A DNA stretch of 64,000 bases from assembly GCF_039523415.1 (NCBI RefSeq), contig NZ_BAAAFG010000016.1, positions 591,717 to 655,716 of the forward strand. Reading direction: 5' to 3'. The stretch comes from Gangjinia marincola (lineage in GTDB: Bacteria > Bacteroidota > Bacteroidia > Flavobacteriales > Flavobacteriaceae). Numbering within the stretch: position 1 is the first letter of the stretch; the number at the start of each line of letters is the position of its first letter. The notes below the pieces were generated by a model that saw nothing but the letters and a program-made list of their open reading frames with translations, ran no database searches and had not been told where the DNA came from. Positions 34,484 through 44,291 of the stretch are shown here, piece after piece. Both the position numbers and the translations under genes were made by a program.

Positions 34484-36151
34484 TTAAAGTCCTTTTGAAA
34501 TAGCCTCTGGCAGAACTTTGCCAGTAGCACCATTGGGAAATGCAATCTCCAAAATGGAAGAAATTGTTGGTGCAATATCAATTACCTCTACTTGACGATT
34601 TGTTTTTCCTTTATTGATACCATTACCATAAAACAGTAAAGGTACATGAGTATCATAGGTAAAACCCGTTCCATGAGTTGATCCTGTGGTAGAATATGCA
34701 ATCGTAGCAGGATTGAGCACTATAAAAACATCACCACTTCTTTGCTGGTGAAACCCTTGTTGTATCAAATAACCCATTCCCTTAGAGAAATTCGTATCCT
34801 GAAGCTGATTACGGGTAAATACACGATCTACTTCAGGAAATTGAGCGATATAATGTGCTAATTTCTTTTGAAGTTCACCCATATCTACTTCCAGTTCGTC
34901 GATAACTTGATAATTAAAGAATATTTGATAGTTAGAGATATTTCTAATCAAACTATCGGTTCCAAATTTTTTCTCTACATACTTCTTAATGTTCGCATTG
35001 AATTCTTTCTCATTTAAATAACCAGAAGGAATTTTCCTTGAAGCTAAATAGGAAGGTACGTGAACACCGCCATGATCGGCAGTAAGAAATACCGTATAGT
35101 TACCTTTACCTACTGCGAGATCAATTTCTGAAAGCAATCGTGCAATATCACGATCCAGTCTCACATATGCATCTTGCGTTTCGACTGCGTTTACGCCAAA
35201 TCTATGTCCAATGTAATCTGTGCTGCTATAACTTACGGTTAAAAAGTCTGTATATTGATCTTCTCCTAGCTTCTCTCCCTTTATTGCTGCGATAGCAAAG
35301 TCTGTCGTCAAGCTATTACCAAAAGGAGTATACTTGATGATATCTAATCCACCATTTTTATCTTTTAAGGCTGTTAGATCGTATGGAAAAATGGCTTTAT
35401 CCTTTCCTTTAAACGTACCTTCAAACCTATTATCATCTGGACCACTTTCAGAATACATGCTTAGTTTCTTTATTGGCTTCCACATTTTGAGGTAGGATTG
35501 AGCTTTCCCGGAAGTATTAAATTGCATCACCCAATCAGGTAATTTTTTCATGTAGTGCGTACTCGTGATCCAACTCCCTTCTTCTTTCCCTAAGAACCAG
35601 TATGCCGCATTAGCACTGTGACCTGCTGGTAGAATGGCTCCACGGTCTTTTAATGAAATACCGATGGTTTTTCCGCGCATTTGCGTATGTAATCTATTTT
35701 GATCAGCAACCGATGTGGTTTTCATACGATGGGGTGACATTTTACCTGCGTCACTTGATGTACCCACAGGACTCACCTTTGGATCGCCCGCACAATACAC
35801 CATCTGATCCTCAAACTTGTTAAACCAGTTATTAGCAATTATTCCGTGAACACTGGGTGTGGTTCCTGTAAAAATTGAAGCGTGACCGGGTCCGGTATAT
35901 GTAGGAATATAGTTAAAGTGAGCATTGGTAAATGTATGCCCATTTTTTACCAATCGCTTGAAGCCGTTTTCACCATAATCTGACCAAAAACGTGTTAAAT
36001 AATCGTATCGCATTTGATCAACTACGACACCTACTACCAACTCTGGTGCGTCTTTGGAACTGGTAGCTGGTATTGTTGGATTTTCATGTTTTTTTACAGT
36101 AGCACATCCTATAATAATGATAAAAAATAGTGCGCATATATATTTCTTCAT
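34484..36151 (-). CDS. PafA-like alkaline phosphatase family lipoprotein
   Basis: A 555-residue alkaline-phosphatase-superfamily hydrolase. The lipobox is FIIIIGCATV (Cys16). The nucleophile is the Thr in PTYTGPGHASI near 89, and zinc ligands lie in VGVVVDQMRYD, SSTDYIGHRFG, LTADHGGVHVP and GSTHGTGFTYDTH. This matches PafA, the phosphate-insensitive, calcium-activated phosphomonoesterase of Flavobacterium, which releases phosphate from organic monoesters in the periplasm or at the surface. A TATTTTTG box lies 21 bp upstream of the ATG. Confidence 0.92.
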   Translation of the reverse strand: MKKYICALFFIIIIGCATVKKHENPTIPATSSKDAPELVVGVVVDQMRYDYLTRFWSDYGENGFKRLVKNGHTFTNAHFNYIPTYTGPGHASIFTGTTPSVHGIIANNWFNKFEDQMVYCAGDPKVSPVGTSSDAGKMSPHRMKTTSVADQNRLHTQMRGKTIGISLKDRGAILPAGHSANAAYWFLGKEEGSWITSTHYMKKLPDWVMQFNTSGKAQSYLKMWKPIKKLSMYSESGPDDNRFEGTFKGKDKAIFPYDLTALKDKNGGLDIIKYTPFGNSLTTDFAIAAIKGEKLGEDQYTDFLTVSYSSTDYIGHRFGVNAVETQDAYVRLDRDIARLLSEIDLAVGKGNYTVFLTADHGGVHVPSYLASRKIPSGYLNEKEFNANIKKYVEKKFGTDSLIRNISNYQIFFNYQVIDELEVDMGELQKKLAHYIAQFPEVDRVFTRNQLQDTNFSKGMGYLIQQGFHQQRSGDVFIVLNPATIAYSTTGSTHGTGFTYDTHVPLLFYGNGINKGKTNRQVEVIDIAPTISSILEIAFPNGATGKVLPEAISKGL

Positions 36152-36171
36152 AGCCTTATTTAAGAGTAAAA

Positions 36172-36179
36172 CAAAAATA
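36172..36179 (-). promoter_or_regulatory. Putative -7 box (TATTTTTG) for the PafA-like gene
   Basis: On the minus strand TATTTTTG lies 21 bp before the ATG, with CTTTTG about 21 bp further upstream as a possible -33 element, slightly beyond the usual spacing. Confidence 0.5.
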
Positions 36180-36264
36180 CCAATTCTTACGCTCTACTAA
36201 CAAAAGTATAAAGTTAAATACCCTACCTTGCTTTTTAGTATTTTAGCGTGACCAAAAATTCACT

Positions 36265-37002
36265 ATGACATATTTGACTGATATCGGAAGATATATTTTA
36301 ATGATAAAAAATATCTTTAGAAGAATGACAAAAGCTTCGGTAATGAAGCGATTGATTTTTAATGAAGTCGAAGATTTGATCATTAGCTCTTTAGGAATTG
36401 TTGTATTTATTTCATTTTTTATTGGTGGAGTTGTCGCAATACAGACGGCGCTAAATCTTAATAACCCTCTTTTACCAAAACAATTAATCGCTTTTGCTGC
36501 CCGTCAATCTGTAATTCTCGAGTTTGCGCCCACTTTTATCTCAGTAATCATGGCGGGTAAAGTAGGGTCGTATATAACTTCCAGTATTGGTACTATGCGT
36601 GTCACTGAACAAATCGATGCACTCGAAGTTATGGGAATTAACTCAGTTAACTATCTCATTTTACCTAAGATTATCGCCATGTTGATATATCCATTTTTAA
36701 TTGCTATTGCAATGTTTATGGGTATTTTAGGAGCCTATATGGCAGGGATTTTTGGAGGATTTATTTCATCCACACAATTTCTTACAGGATTACAAGAAGA
36801 ATTTATTCCTTTTCATCTGGCTTATGCATTTATTAAAACATTTTTATTCGCTTTTATCTTAGCAACAATTCCTGCGTACCATGGCTACTATTTGAAAGGA
36901 GGGGCCCTTGAGGTTGGACAGGCAAGTACAACCTCATTCATTTGGACCTCTGTTGTTATAATTTTAACCAATTTTGTTGTCACCCAATTATTCTTAGGCT
37001 AA
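36265..37002 (+). CDS. MlaE family ABC transporter permease
   Basis: A 245-residue permease of the MlaE/YrbE type, part of systems that move phospholipids between the inner and outer membranes. Family signs are GGVVAIQTALNLN, VIMAGKVGSYITSSIGTMRVTEQIDALEVMG near 90-120, and the C-terminal GGALEVGQASTTSFIWTSVVIILTNF. About five membrane segments are present. The stop codon overlaps the ATG of the ATPase gene by one base (TAATG). No MlaD-like substrate-binding gene follows here, so it must be elsewhere. Confidence 0.93.
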   Translation: MTYLTDIGRYILMIKNIFRRMTKASVMKRLIFNEVEDLIISSLGIVVFISFFIGGVVAIQTALNLNNPLLPKQLIAFAARQSVILEFAPTFISVIMAGKVGSYITSSIGTMRVTEQIDALEVMGINSVNYLILPKIIAMLIYPFLIAIAMFMGILGAYMAGIFGGFISSTQFLTGLQEEFIPFHLAYAFIKTFLFAFILATIPAYHGYYLKGGALEVGQASTTSFIWTSVVIILTNFVVTQLFLG

Positions 37003-37766
37003 TGATTAAAGTAGAAAATATACACAAATCGTTTGATGGAGAAGAAATTCTGCATGGTATTGATGCTACCTTTGAAACCGGAAAGACAAACCTAATTATT
37101 GGTACTTCAGGGTCAGGTAAAACCGTATTCTTAAAATGCCTCTTGGGTTTATTTAGGCCTGAGCAAGGTTCCATTCACTACGATGGAGATCGTTACATGG
37201 ATATGTCTGAAGAACAGCAACGGGAACTTAGAAAGTCAATGGGAATGGTTTTTCAAGGTAGTGCATTATTTGATTCTATGACGGTGGCTGAAAATGTGAT
37301 GTTCCCACTAAAAATGTTTACCAAACAAAAGATTACCGAAATGAATCATCGCGTTAAGGAAGTTCTTGATCGGGTTAATTTAGATGGTGCAGATGACAAA
37401 TATCCGTCAGAAATTAGCGGTGGTATGCAAAAAAGGGTAGCCATAGCACGCGCCATTGTTAACCGTCCTAAATATTTATTTTGTGATGAACCCAACTCTG
37501 GATTAGATCCAAGAACAGCTATTGTGATTGACAACCTTATACAAGAGATTACACGAGAATACGATATTACAACTGTTATCAATACACATGATATGAACTC
37601 TGTACTGGAGATTGGAGAAAGTATTATCTTTTTACAGTTTGGTGATCTTAAATGGACGGGGACCAAAGATGAAATCTTTAAAACAGATAATAAAACTGTA
37701 ACTGATTTTGTCTACTCTTCTAATCTATTCAAAAAAGTGCGAAAAGCTCAGCTCAAAGGGCTGTAA
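37002..37766 (+). CDS. MlaF-type ABC transporter ATP-binding protein
   Basis: A 254-residue ABC ATPase paired with the MlaE-like permease. Walker A is GTSGSGKT at 34-41, the signature is ISGGMQKR at 138-145, and Walker B is YLFCDEP at 158-164, followed by NSGLDP, the variant typical of Mla ATPases. The start is the ATG at 37002 that overlaps the permease stop; an upstream in-frame extension is part of the permease gene. The stop codon directly abuts the stop of the convergent DUF389 gene with no gap. Confidence 0.94.
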   Translation: MIKVENIHKSFDGEEILHGIDATFETGKTNLIIGTSGSGKTVFLKCLLGLFRPEQGSIHYDGDRYMDMSEEQQRELRKSMGMVFQGSALFDSMTVAENVMFPLKMFTKQKITEMNHRVKEVLDRVNLDGADDKYPSEISGGMQKRVAIARAIVNRPKYLFCDEPNSGLDPRTAIVIDNLIQEITREYDITTVINTHDMNSVLEIGESIIFLQFGDLKWTGTKDEIFKTDNKTVTDFVYSSNLFKKVRKAQLKGL

Positions 37767-39212
37767 TTATTGCACAATCAAGCTATCAATTTTGAGACGA
37801 TATCTTAAATACGTCGCTAATTTTTTCTTTTCTGTCTCAACCTGTTTTTTAGGTATGCTATCATACCAAACTGAAGAAAACATGGGGACAGTATCTATTT
37901 TGTCAAACGTAGAAATGATAGTATTAGAAAAACTCAACGCCTTTAATCCCTCGTAATTTATCTTGGCAGTATTTGTAATATCTTCAAAAGGGATTTGAAG
38001 CTTTTCTAATTCTGATAATTGTCTTACTCTACTTTCAAGGAATACAATTTTTTCGGTCTGAGACATTAACTCCAGTGAATCACGCGCACGTAATTCTTGC
38101 ATATACCGCATTTCACTCAATCCTTTATTGGTGTTTTGTTTGAACTGAAGCAACGTGTTATCAAGATGACTGTACTCTTCATCTCGCATCCTGTTTTGAA
38201 GCAAAGCGACAGTCTCATCGGGTATTTGATCCAATCCAAATGTCGAAAAAGTTAATGTTGAAATTCCGCCGGGATTATACTCAAACCTCGCATTTCGCTT
38301 TATATATTCTGCATTAGGTATACCAGATAATTCATTCTCTATGAAAGCTTGCACATCGTTTTTAAAATTACTTTCTCTATATACCTTAACAAAAGTTATA
38401 ATGGCAGGTATCGTGACGAGAATTGCTACAAGTGAAGCCAACTGTGATATTCTTCTTCGACGTTTCGAATTTGCGTAGCGCTGCATGGGGAAACGAAGAA
38501 TTTTGAGCACGATAAATGTAGATAAGGCTATAAAGATTGTATTAATTGTAAATAAATACATCGCCCCAAAAAAATATTCCAAATTCCATATTGCCAGTCC
38601 AAACCCGGCTGTGCAAAGGGGTGGCATCAAGGCTGTAGCGATAGCAACTCCTACAATAACACTTGTAATTAATCCTTTTTTTGTTTTAGCAATGACCAAG
38701 GCCAATCCGCCAAAAAAGGCAATCAATACATCTCTTACGTCTGGTGAGGTTCGCGCAAGTAACTCTGATGATTCATCATCTAATGGAAAAATCCAAAAAA
38801 ACAGAAAAGCGGTGAAAACACTCAATACCACCATCACCCCAAAATTAATAAGAGACCGTCTTAATGTATCCAGATCATTTATTGCAATAGACATTCCCAT
38901 TCCTACGATGGGTCCCATTAAAGGTGAAATTAACATCGCTCCGATAACTACAGCGGTTGAGTTAGCATTAAGTCCGATAGAGGCTACAAAAATGGCAAAA
39001 ACTAATATCCAGGCGGTATGACCTCTAAAAGGTATATCCTTTTTGATATCTTCAATAGATTGCTCCTTATCAGTTTCCTGTGCGATATTAAGTATTCCTG
39101 TGAGAAAATCTTTAAAACTATCCCAGGTACTCTGCATTTTTTCGGCAACCTCGGCACGTTGAGCATCTGTTTCGCCGTGCGCATCTGGCGGAGTATATTT
39201 TTTTTCATCCAT
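37767..39212 (-). CDS. DUF389 family membrane protein
   Basis: A 481-residue membrane protein. The N-terminal third is polar, then about six to seven helices form the DUF389 core with AVVIGAMLISPLMGPIVGMGMSIA near 85-107 and GVAIATALMPPLCTAGFGLAIWN near 185-207, both family hallmarks. The C-terminal 200 residues are soluble. The function of DUF389 is unknown, and the small-molecule transport idea is only a suggestion based on topology. It is the last gene of the minus-strand series that begins with the M28 peptidase. Confidence 0.85.
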   Translation of the reverse strand: MDEKKYTPPDAHGETDAQRAEVAEKMQSTWDSFKDFLTGILNIAQETDKEQSIEDIKKDIPFRGHTAWILVFAIFVASIGLNANSTAVVIGAMLISPLMGPIVGMGMSIAINDLDTLRRSLINFGVMVVLSVFTAFLFFWIFPLDDESSELLARTSPDVRDVLIAFFGGLALVIAKTKKGLITSVIVGVAIATALMPPLCTAGFGLAIWNLEYFFGAMYLFTINTIFIALSTFIVLKILRFPMQRYANSKRRRRISQLASLVAILVTIPAIITFVKVYRESNFKNDVQAFIENELSGIPNAEYIKRNARFEYNPGGISTLTFSTFGLDQIPDETVALLQNRMRDEEYSHLDNTLLQFKQNTNKGLSEMRYMQELRARDSLELMSQTEKIVFLESRVRQLSELEKLQIPFEDITNTAKINYEGLKALSFSNTIISTFDKIDTVPMFSSVWYDSIPKKQVETEKKKLATYLRYRLKIDSLIVQ

Positions 39213-39217
39213 GGTAT

Positions 39218-40306
39218 TTATCCTAAATGATTACCATATTTTTCTTGAGCTTGCGATCTTATTTTTTTGATATCCTGCTCTTTATTTTTAGGTACGATAA
39301 TTAGTACATCTTCTTCATCCACCACGATATAGTTATCTAATCCATCGATCACAACTACTTTTTCTCTATTGGTCTTTACGATATTACCATGGGATTCTCT
39401 CAAAACCGTTTTAGCCTTGACCACGGCATTATCATTAGCATCTTTTTCTAGCTTGTCGTATAAGGCACCCCATGCTCCCAAATCGTTCCAATCAAAATTA
39501 ACAGGGAGTACACGCACATCTTCGGCATTTTCCATTATCCCGTAATCAATAGAAATATTATCAGCCTTAGGATATTCGCTATTAATGAATTCTTGTTCTT
39601 TCTCTGAATTTAAATAATCGATCCCACTGTAAAGCAGAGAAAACATCTTAGGCAGATTTTGCTGAAAAGCCTGTACAATAGAAGATACACTCCAGATAAA
39701 AATGCCGGCATTCCACAAATAATTACCCTGCTTTATAAAAGCTTCAGCTTTTTTTACATTTGGCTTTTCAGTAAACTGAAGTACCGGTTTGATCTGTGAT
39801 GCTTCATTTTGATCATATTGTATATAGCCGTACCCGGTATTTGGAAAAGTAGGCGTGATTCCTAAGGTCATTAACATATCTTCTCGCTGACAGGCATCAA
39901 AAGAAGCCTGAATGTCCTTTACAAACGCGGCTTCATCTTCTATCCAGTGATCACTTGGTGCTACCACCATCAACGCATCTGGATTTTCTTTTTGAATTTT
40001 TAAGGCTGATAGTAAAATACAAGGAGCCGTATTTCTCATTGCAGGCTCAAGGATAATTTGTTGATCAGTGATTCCTTCTAGTTGCTCCTTTACCAGCTCA
40101 TCATATTTTGCATTCGTAAGGATTAAAATATTTTGAGGTGGAATGATCTTAGAGAGCCTTTTATAAGTACGTTGAATCAACGTTTCCCCCGTCCCCAGCA
40201 TGTCGTGAAATTGCTTAGGAAAAGCGGCTCTACTTACCGGCCAAAACCGCGATCCCACTCCACCTGCCATTAAGACAGCATAATAATTTTTATTCATTGA
40301 TTTCAT
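39218..40306 (-). CDS. Mannose-1-phosphate guanylyltransferase
   Basis: A 362-residue nucleotidyltransferase making GDP-mannose from GTP and mannose-1-phosphate. The N-terminal pyrophosphorylase signature is LMAGGVGSRFWPVSR near 10-24; further motifs are VVAPSDHWI, PNTGYGYIQYD, FTEKPNVKKAEAF and WNAGIFIWS. It lacks the C-terminal isomerase domain of bifunctional ManC. The ATG at 40306 overlaps the SprT-like stop (TAATG), so I prefer it to the ATG at 40321; another ATG at 40297 is possible. GDP-mannose would feed surface polysaccharide or protein glycosylation. Confidence 0.93.
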   Translation of the reverse strand: MKSMNKNYYAVLMAGGVGSRFWPVSRAAFPKQFHDMLGTGETLIQRTYKRLSKIIPPQNILILTNAKYDELVKEQLEGITDQQIILEPAMRNTAPCILLSALKIQKENPDALMVVAPSDHWIEDEAAFVKDIQASFDACQREDMLMTLGITPTFPNTGYGYIQYDQNEASQIKPVLQFTEKPNVKKAEAFIKQGNYLWNAGIFIWSVSSIVQAFQQNLPKMFSLLYSGIDYLNSEKEQEFINSEYPKADNISIDYGIMENAEDVRVLPVNFDWNDLGAWGALYDKLEKDANDNAVVKAKTVLRESHGNIVKTNREKVVVIDGLDNYIVVDEEDVLIIVPKNKEQDIKKIRSQAQEKYGNHLG

Positions 40307-40905
40307 TAGGTCGTTATCCATTCTACCTGTGCATTAGGCTGAAACAGGTATACTTTCCCGGTGGTTAATTCGACGCATTCATATCGTTTGACACGTTGAT
40401 TACCACGTTTAAATACCTTACCGTTATACAGTCTAAATGTACTCCCATAAGGAAGTTCAAATATATAGCTTTTGTCAGTAGGTTGATCGTAGCGCTGTAA
40501 AGCTACTGTCAAATGCGCATCGGTGTCACTGCTTGCTTTTGGATTCTTAAAATGTCGTGCCAGTAAAGGCAAAAGATTATTAGGAAATACCGCCGGATTA
40601 ATATACGGAAGAATTAAGCGCGTAAATGTCATTTTCCATTCTTGTCCGTGAGGTTTAATTCTCCTTCCATATGTTTGAAAAGCCACTAGATGAGCAATCT
40701 CATGGATAAGCGTAATTAAAAAACGGTATTTATTTAAACTACCGTTAACTGTTATTTGATGTAACCCATCTGGAAGCTTACGGTAATCCCCATGGCGGGT
40801 TTTTCTCTCATTGACAATCTTTAAATATACTTGATTAGTTTTAATTAATTCAAAAACAGGATCTATTGCACGATCTGGTAAATATTTACGTAAAGTTTCC
40901 TTCAT
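40306..40905 (-). CDS. SprT-like zinc metalloprotease domain protein
   Basis: A 199-residue protein with the SprT-like motif HEIAH near 67-71 (LIHEIAHLVAFQTYGRRIKPHGQEWK), the third ligand being His in PHGQEW. The C-terminal part holds a small beta-rich region (PYGSTFRLYNGKVFKRG) where SprT proteins often carry a zinc ribbon, but the cysteines are missing apart from one. SprT-like domains in eukaryotic SPRTN cleave DNA-protein crosslinks; the role in bacteria is unproven. The gene lies 1 bp after the SDR gene. Confidence 0.87.
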   Translation of the reverse strand: MKETLRKYLPDRAIDPVFELIKTNQVYLKIVNERKTRHGDYRKLPDGLHQITVNGSLNKYRFLITLIHEIAHLVAFQTYGRRIKPHGQEWKMTFTRLILPYINPAVFPNNLLPLLARHFKNPKASSDTDAHLTVALQRYDQPTDKSYIFELPYGSTFRLYNGKVFKRGNQRVKRYECVELTTGKVYLFQPNAQVEWITT

Positions 40906-40906
40906 C

Positions 40907-41587
40907 TTAAGGGGTTGTACTTGATGCTTGCAATACCTTCCCGTTGTAAAATTTGTTTCCCGTTAGCGCAAAGTGACCAATATAGTCTGCCATTTCCTGG
41001 GCAGAAACAGGAGCCTCATAACCGGGGAAAGCCTCTTCTAGCATTTCGGTTTGAACGGCGCCTAATGCGATCACATTAAAGGAAGGCCCGGTTTCTTTGT
41101 ACTCTTCTGCTAAAAGTTCTGTAAGGGTAATTACTGCTCCTTTTGAAGAGCTATAGGCGGCAAGGCCAGGGAATTTCATACTGCCTTGGATACCACCCAT
41201 GCTGCTAATCGTAACCACGTGGCCTCCTTTTGACATAAACGGTAAAACAGTTTGAATAAGTTGAGCCACACCAAACACGTTAACTTCGTACACTTGTTTA
41301 AATTTGACCATTGAGGTTTCTGCAAAAGGCTTATTGAGTAGGCTTCCGGCATTATTAATGAGAATATCTACCCGAGGCCAGTCTGACACAACGTTTTTTA
41401 CTTTTTTATAATCTTCAGCTAGAGATAGATCAAAATCAATAGCGATAATATTAGTATGATTTAAGGACTTTATCGCAGTAGAATTCCGCGAAAGCGCTAA
41501 TACCGTATGACCTTTTATCGCAAAATATTTTGCTAGTTCAAACCCTATTCCTCTACTCGTACCTGTAATAATAATATATTTACTCAT
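40907..41587 (-). CDS. Short-chain dehydrogenase/reductase
   Basis: A 226-residue classical SDR. It shows the cofactor motif TGTSRGIG at 8-15, NNAG near 80-83, the catalytic Ser in VTISSMGG and the YSSSK catalytic pair (Tyr, Lys) near 146-150. The substrate is unknown. Its start overlaps the M28 peptidase stop by 8 bp. An exact copy of the dispersed 13-mer lies inside (41484-41496), read as part of LSRNS. Confidence 0.9.
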   Translation of the reverse strand: MSKYIIITGTSRGIGFELAKYFAIKGHTVLALSRNSTAIKSLNHTNIIAIDFDLSLAEDYKKVKNVVSDWPRVDILINNAGSLLNKPFAETSMVKFKQVYEVNVFGVAQLIQTVLPFMSKGGHVVTISSMGGIQGSMKFPGLAAYSSSKGAVITLTELLAEEYKETGPSFNVIALGAVQTEMLEEAFPGYEAPVSAQEMADYIGHFALTGNKFYNGKVLQASSTTP

Positions 41588-42509
41588 ATAATGTAATCAC
41601 TTTAGTAGGGGTGTTACTCATCCTTTCAATTGCAGGAATCATAGCATTGATCACCTTGGCCATATGATCCATATTCATCAATTCTGCTTCATCATTGACG
41701 CCGTGATAGTGATCAAAATTAGTAAAATCAAACGTGCTGATGGTGTGCGCCGGAATATTAAATTCCTGATAAAAAGGATAATTGTCTGAACGTTTAAAAA
41801 GCTGATATTCTTTTGCTTTTGGTAGCGAACCTACTACCAAACTATCTGCCACAGCATTTAATTCTTCTGCCATATTTGAAAATTCGTATCCTGTTAAGTA
41901 AACCAAATAATCTGTAGTCATGGGAACACCAATCATTTCAATATTAAAGACCGTGTAAATATCAGCTCCACTTTCTTTCATGCGCTTTGCCATGTGCTTA
42001 GATCCTAGCAGCCCTTTTTCTTCAGCAGAAAATAATGCAAAGACCAAGCTTCGTTTGTTCGATCTTTTTTTACCGAAATACTTTGCCATTTCAAGAACAG
42101 CTGTAGTTCCCGATGCATTATCATTAGCACCATTAGCAATGCTATCGCCATCTTTTGCTGTTTTTGTTCCAATGTGATCGTAATGCGCACCAATCACGAC
42201 TAATTCATTTTTAAGTTCAGGATCGGTTCCTTCAACTACACCAACAATATTGAACGCACGGTCGCCATTAGATTGAAAATCATCGCGATAGTTCTCAAAA
42301 TAAGGAGAAACCTTATGGACTTTAAATTGATTTTCAATATACGAGGCAGCCTTTGCGATTTGAGGTGAGCCGGTTTCACGACCCTTTAATTCATCTGAGG
42401 CTAAATAGTTAATATGATCTTTGACAGCATCTGCAGTGGCCATTTTAGTGGAACAGCTTGCAGCAATGCATAAAGTAATTACCAGAAAAAAATTGCTGAT
42501 TGGTTTCAT
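41580..42509 (-). CDS. M28 family metallopeptidase lipoprotein
   Basis: A 309-residue zinc aminopeptidase-like protein. A lipobox ends at Cys19 (LCIAASC). Metal-binding motifs are GAHYDHIG (His), GANDNASGT (Asp) and FSAEEKGLLGS (Glu), the co-catalytic zinc set of the M28 family. It should trim peptides in the periplasm or at the outer membrane. It begins the unit M28-SDR-SprT-manC-DUF389, because a strong terminator separates it from aceF upstream. Confidence 0.92.
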   Translation of the reverse strand: MKPISNFFLVITLCIAASCSTKMATADAVKDHINYLASDELKGRETGSPQIAKAASYIENQFKVHKVSPYFENYRDDFQSNGDRAFNIVGVVEGTDPELKNELVVIGAHYDHIGTKTAKDGDSIANGANDNASGTTAVLEMAKYFGKKRSNKRSLVFALFSAEEKGLLGSKHMAKRMKESGADIYTVFNIEMIGVPMTTDYLVYLTGYEFSNMAEELNAVADSLVVGSLPKAKEYQLFKRSDNYPFYQEFNIPAHTISTFDFTNFDHYHGVNDEAELMNMDHMAKVINAMIPAIERMSNTPTKVITLYE

Positions 42510-42541
42510 GAACGAATGTACGTTTTATTAAAATTAAAGAT

Positions 42542-42570
42542 AAAAAAACCTGATTAGAAAACTAATCAGG
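42542..42570 (-). terminator. Intrinsic terminator after aceF
   Basis: On the minus strand CCTGATTAG and CTAATCAGG form a perfect 9-bp stem with a TTTT loop (42549-42570), followed by seven T residues (42542-42548). It ends the pdhA-aceF transcription unit. Confidence 0.9.
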
Positions 42571-42597
42571 CGTGTAAATGTTATTCTATGTAAAACC

Positions 42598-44289
42598 TTA
42601 GGCTAACATTGTAACTGGGTTCTCCATATATGTTTTAAAGGTCTGTAAGAACTGAGCTCCTGTAGCGCCATCAACGGTACGGTGATCACACGCTAAAGTA
42701 ACTTTCATCGTGTTTCCAACCACAATCTCACCATTTCTAACCACTGGTTTTTCAACAATAGTACCAATGGATAAAATCGCCGAGTTGGGTTGATTGATGA
42801 TACTGGTAAATTCTGTTATGCCAAACATTCCAAGATTAGATACCGTGAAAGTACTTCCCTCCATTTCATTGGGTTGTAGTTTTTTGTTTCTGGCTTTACC
42901 GGCAAGATCTTTAACATGACCTCCTATTTGAGTCATAGACATTTGATCAGCAAATTTTAACACAGGAACCACAAGTCCATCATCTACTGCAACCGCTACT
43001 CCCATGTGAATATGCCTAGCGATAACCGTAACATCATCTCTCCATTGGGTATTGACCTTAGGATGTTTTCGCAAGGCCATCGCACTCGCTTTAATGACCA
43101 TATCATTAAATGACACTTTTACCTCTGGCATTTCATTAATTTGCTTGCGTGAAGCCATCGCATTTGCCATATCAATCTCTATCGTAAGATAATAATGAGG
43201 CGCAGTAAATTTTGACTCTCCTAAACGCTTTGCAATAGTTTTACGCATTTGAGAATTCTTCACTTCATCAAATCCCTCTTCTCCTACCGGCATAATATAT
43301 GACGCAGCAGAACCCGTCTCTGCTGTTTTTTCAGAAAGAGGTTTCGCTTGCGCGGAAGCTGAGCTACTTGTTTTAGCTTCTTCCTTATAGTTTTCAATAT
43401 CTTTTTTAACGATACGACCATTTTCACCACTACCAATAACCGAAGCTAAGTCAATTCCACGATCCTCTGCCATCTTTTTGGCTAAAGGCGATGCAAAAAT
43501 TCGTTTATTTGATCCCGAAGTGTCGGGAGAAGACGAAGATGAATCTGAAGTTACATCTTGATTAGATGTATCTGAACTCACTTCTTCTTTTGAAGATTCT
43601 TCTTTTTTAGGCTCTTTTGAAGGAACGCTGTTAATACCGGAAACATCTGTCCCTGCGGGCCCAATGATCGCCAACAGAGAATCTACTTTTGCCGTTTCTC
43701 CCTCTTGAATCCCTATTTTAAGCAAAGTCCCTGAATAGAATGATTCAAACTCCATCGTGGCTTTATCGGTTTCGATTTCAGCTAAAATGTCACCCTCTTC
43801 AACCTCATCGCCTTCACCTTTGAGCCAGGCTGTCACTGTACCTTCCTCCATCGTATCACTTAAACGTGGCATGGTAATAATTTCAACGCCTTCTGGCAAT
43901 GCTTCAGAGCCTGAAGAATTTTCAGCCTGATCATCAATACTTTCTCCCTTCTCATTCTGGGAGGTATCCTCTTCTTTATGATCGTTTTCGTTTCCGCTTG
44001 ACGGGGATGAAGAGTCATTAGAGCCATTTAAAAGGTTTTCATAATCCTCTCCTTCTTCGCCAATAATGGCCAAAAGAGTGTCTACAGGAGCTGTTTCTCC
44101 CTCCTCTACGCCTATATGAAGTAAGGTTCCCTCATGAAAGGATTCAAACTCCATGGTGGCTTTATCGGTTTCAATTTCAGCTAAAATATCGCCCTCCTCT
44201 ACTTTATCTCCTTTTTGTTTTAACCACTTTGCAACAACACCTTCTTCCATGGTATCACTCAAACGCGGCATATTTATGATCTCTGCCAT
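42598..44289 (-). CDS. aceF: Pyruvate dehydrogenase E2, dihydrolipoamide acetyltransferase
   Basis: A 563-residue E2 that transfers acetyl groups to CoA. Two lipoyl domains are present (about 1-75 and 135-210), each with the lysine motif ETDKATMEFES. They are joined by acidic Ser/Glu-rich linkers. A peripheral-subunit-binding domain follows (about 265-300, FASPLAKKMAEDRGIDLASV) and then the catalytic domain ending in DHRTVDGATG with the active-site His. The 13-mer appears once with a single mismatch (43345-43357) in the Ala/Ser linker. The gene follows pdhA by 2 bp. E1 beta and E3 genes are not in the window. Confidence 0.96.
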   Translation of the reverse strand: MAEIINMPRLSDTMEEGVVAKWLKQKGDKVEEGDILAEIETDKATMEFESFHEGTLLHIGVEEGETAPVDTLLAIIGEEGEDYENLLNGSNDSSSPSSGNENDHKEEDTSQNEKGESIDDQAENSSGSEALPEGVEIITMPRLSDTMEEGTVTAWLKGEGDEVEEGDILAEIETDKATMEFESFYSGTLLKIGIQEGETAKVDSLLAIIGPAGTDVSGINSVPSKEPKKEESSKEEVSSDTSNQDVTSDSSSSSPDTSGSNKRIFASPLAKKMAEDRGIDLASVIGSGENGRIVKKDIENYKEEAKTSSSASAQAKPLSEKTAETGSAASYIMPVGEEGFDEVKNSQMRKTIAKRLGESKFTAPHYYLTIEIDMANAMASRKQINEMPEVKVSFNDMVIKASAMALRKHPKVNTQWRDDVTVIARHIHMGVAVAVDDGLVVPVLKFADQMSMTQIGGHVKDLAGKARNKKLQPNEMEGSTFTVSNLGMFGITEFTSIINQPNSAILSIGTIVEKPVVRNGEIVVGNTMKVTLACDHRTVDGATGAQFLQTFKTYMENPVTMLA

Positions 44290-44291
44290 GA

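Noticed and set aside
38485..39021. 178-residue plus-strand reading frame opposite the DUF389 gene
   Set aside because: Its residues mirror the membrane helices of the strongly supported DUF389 gene; the composition is unusual and no family is recognisable.
40306..40321. Upstream ATG at 40321 as the start of the mannose-1-phosphate guanylyltransferase
   Set aside because: It would overlap the SprT-like gene by 16 bp. The ATG at 40306 overlaps the SprT-like stop as TAATG and fits the family N-terminus.
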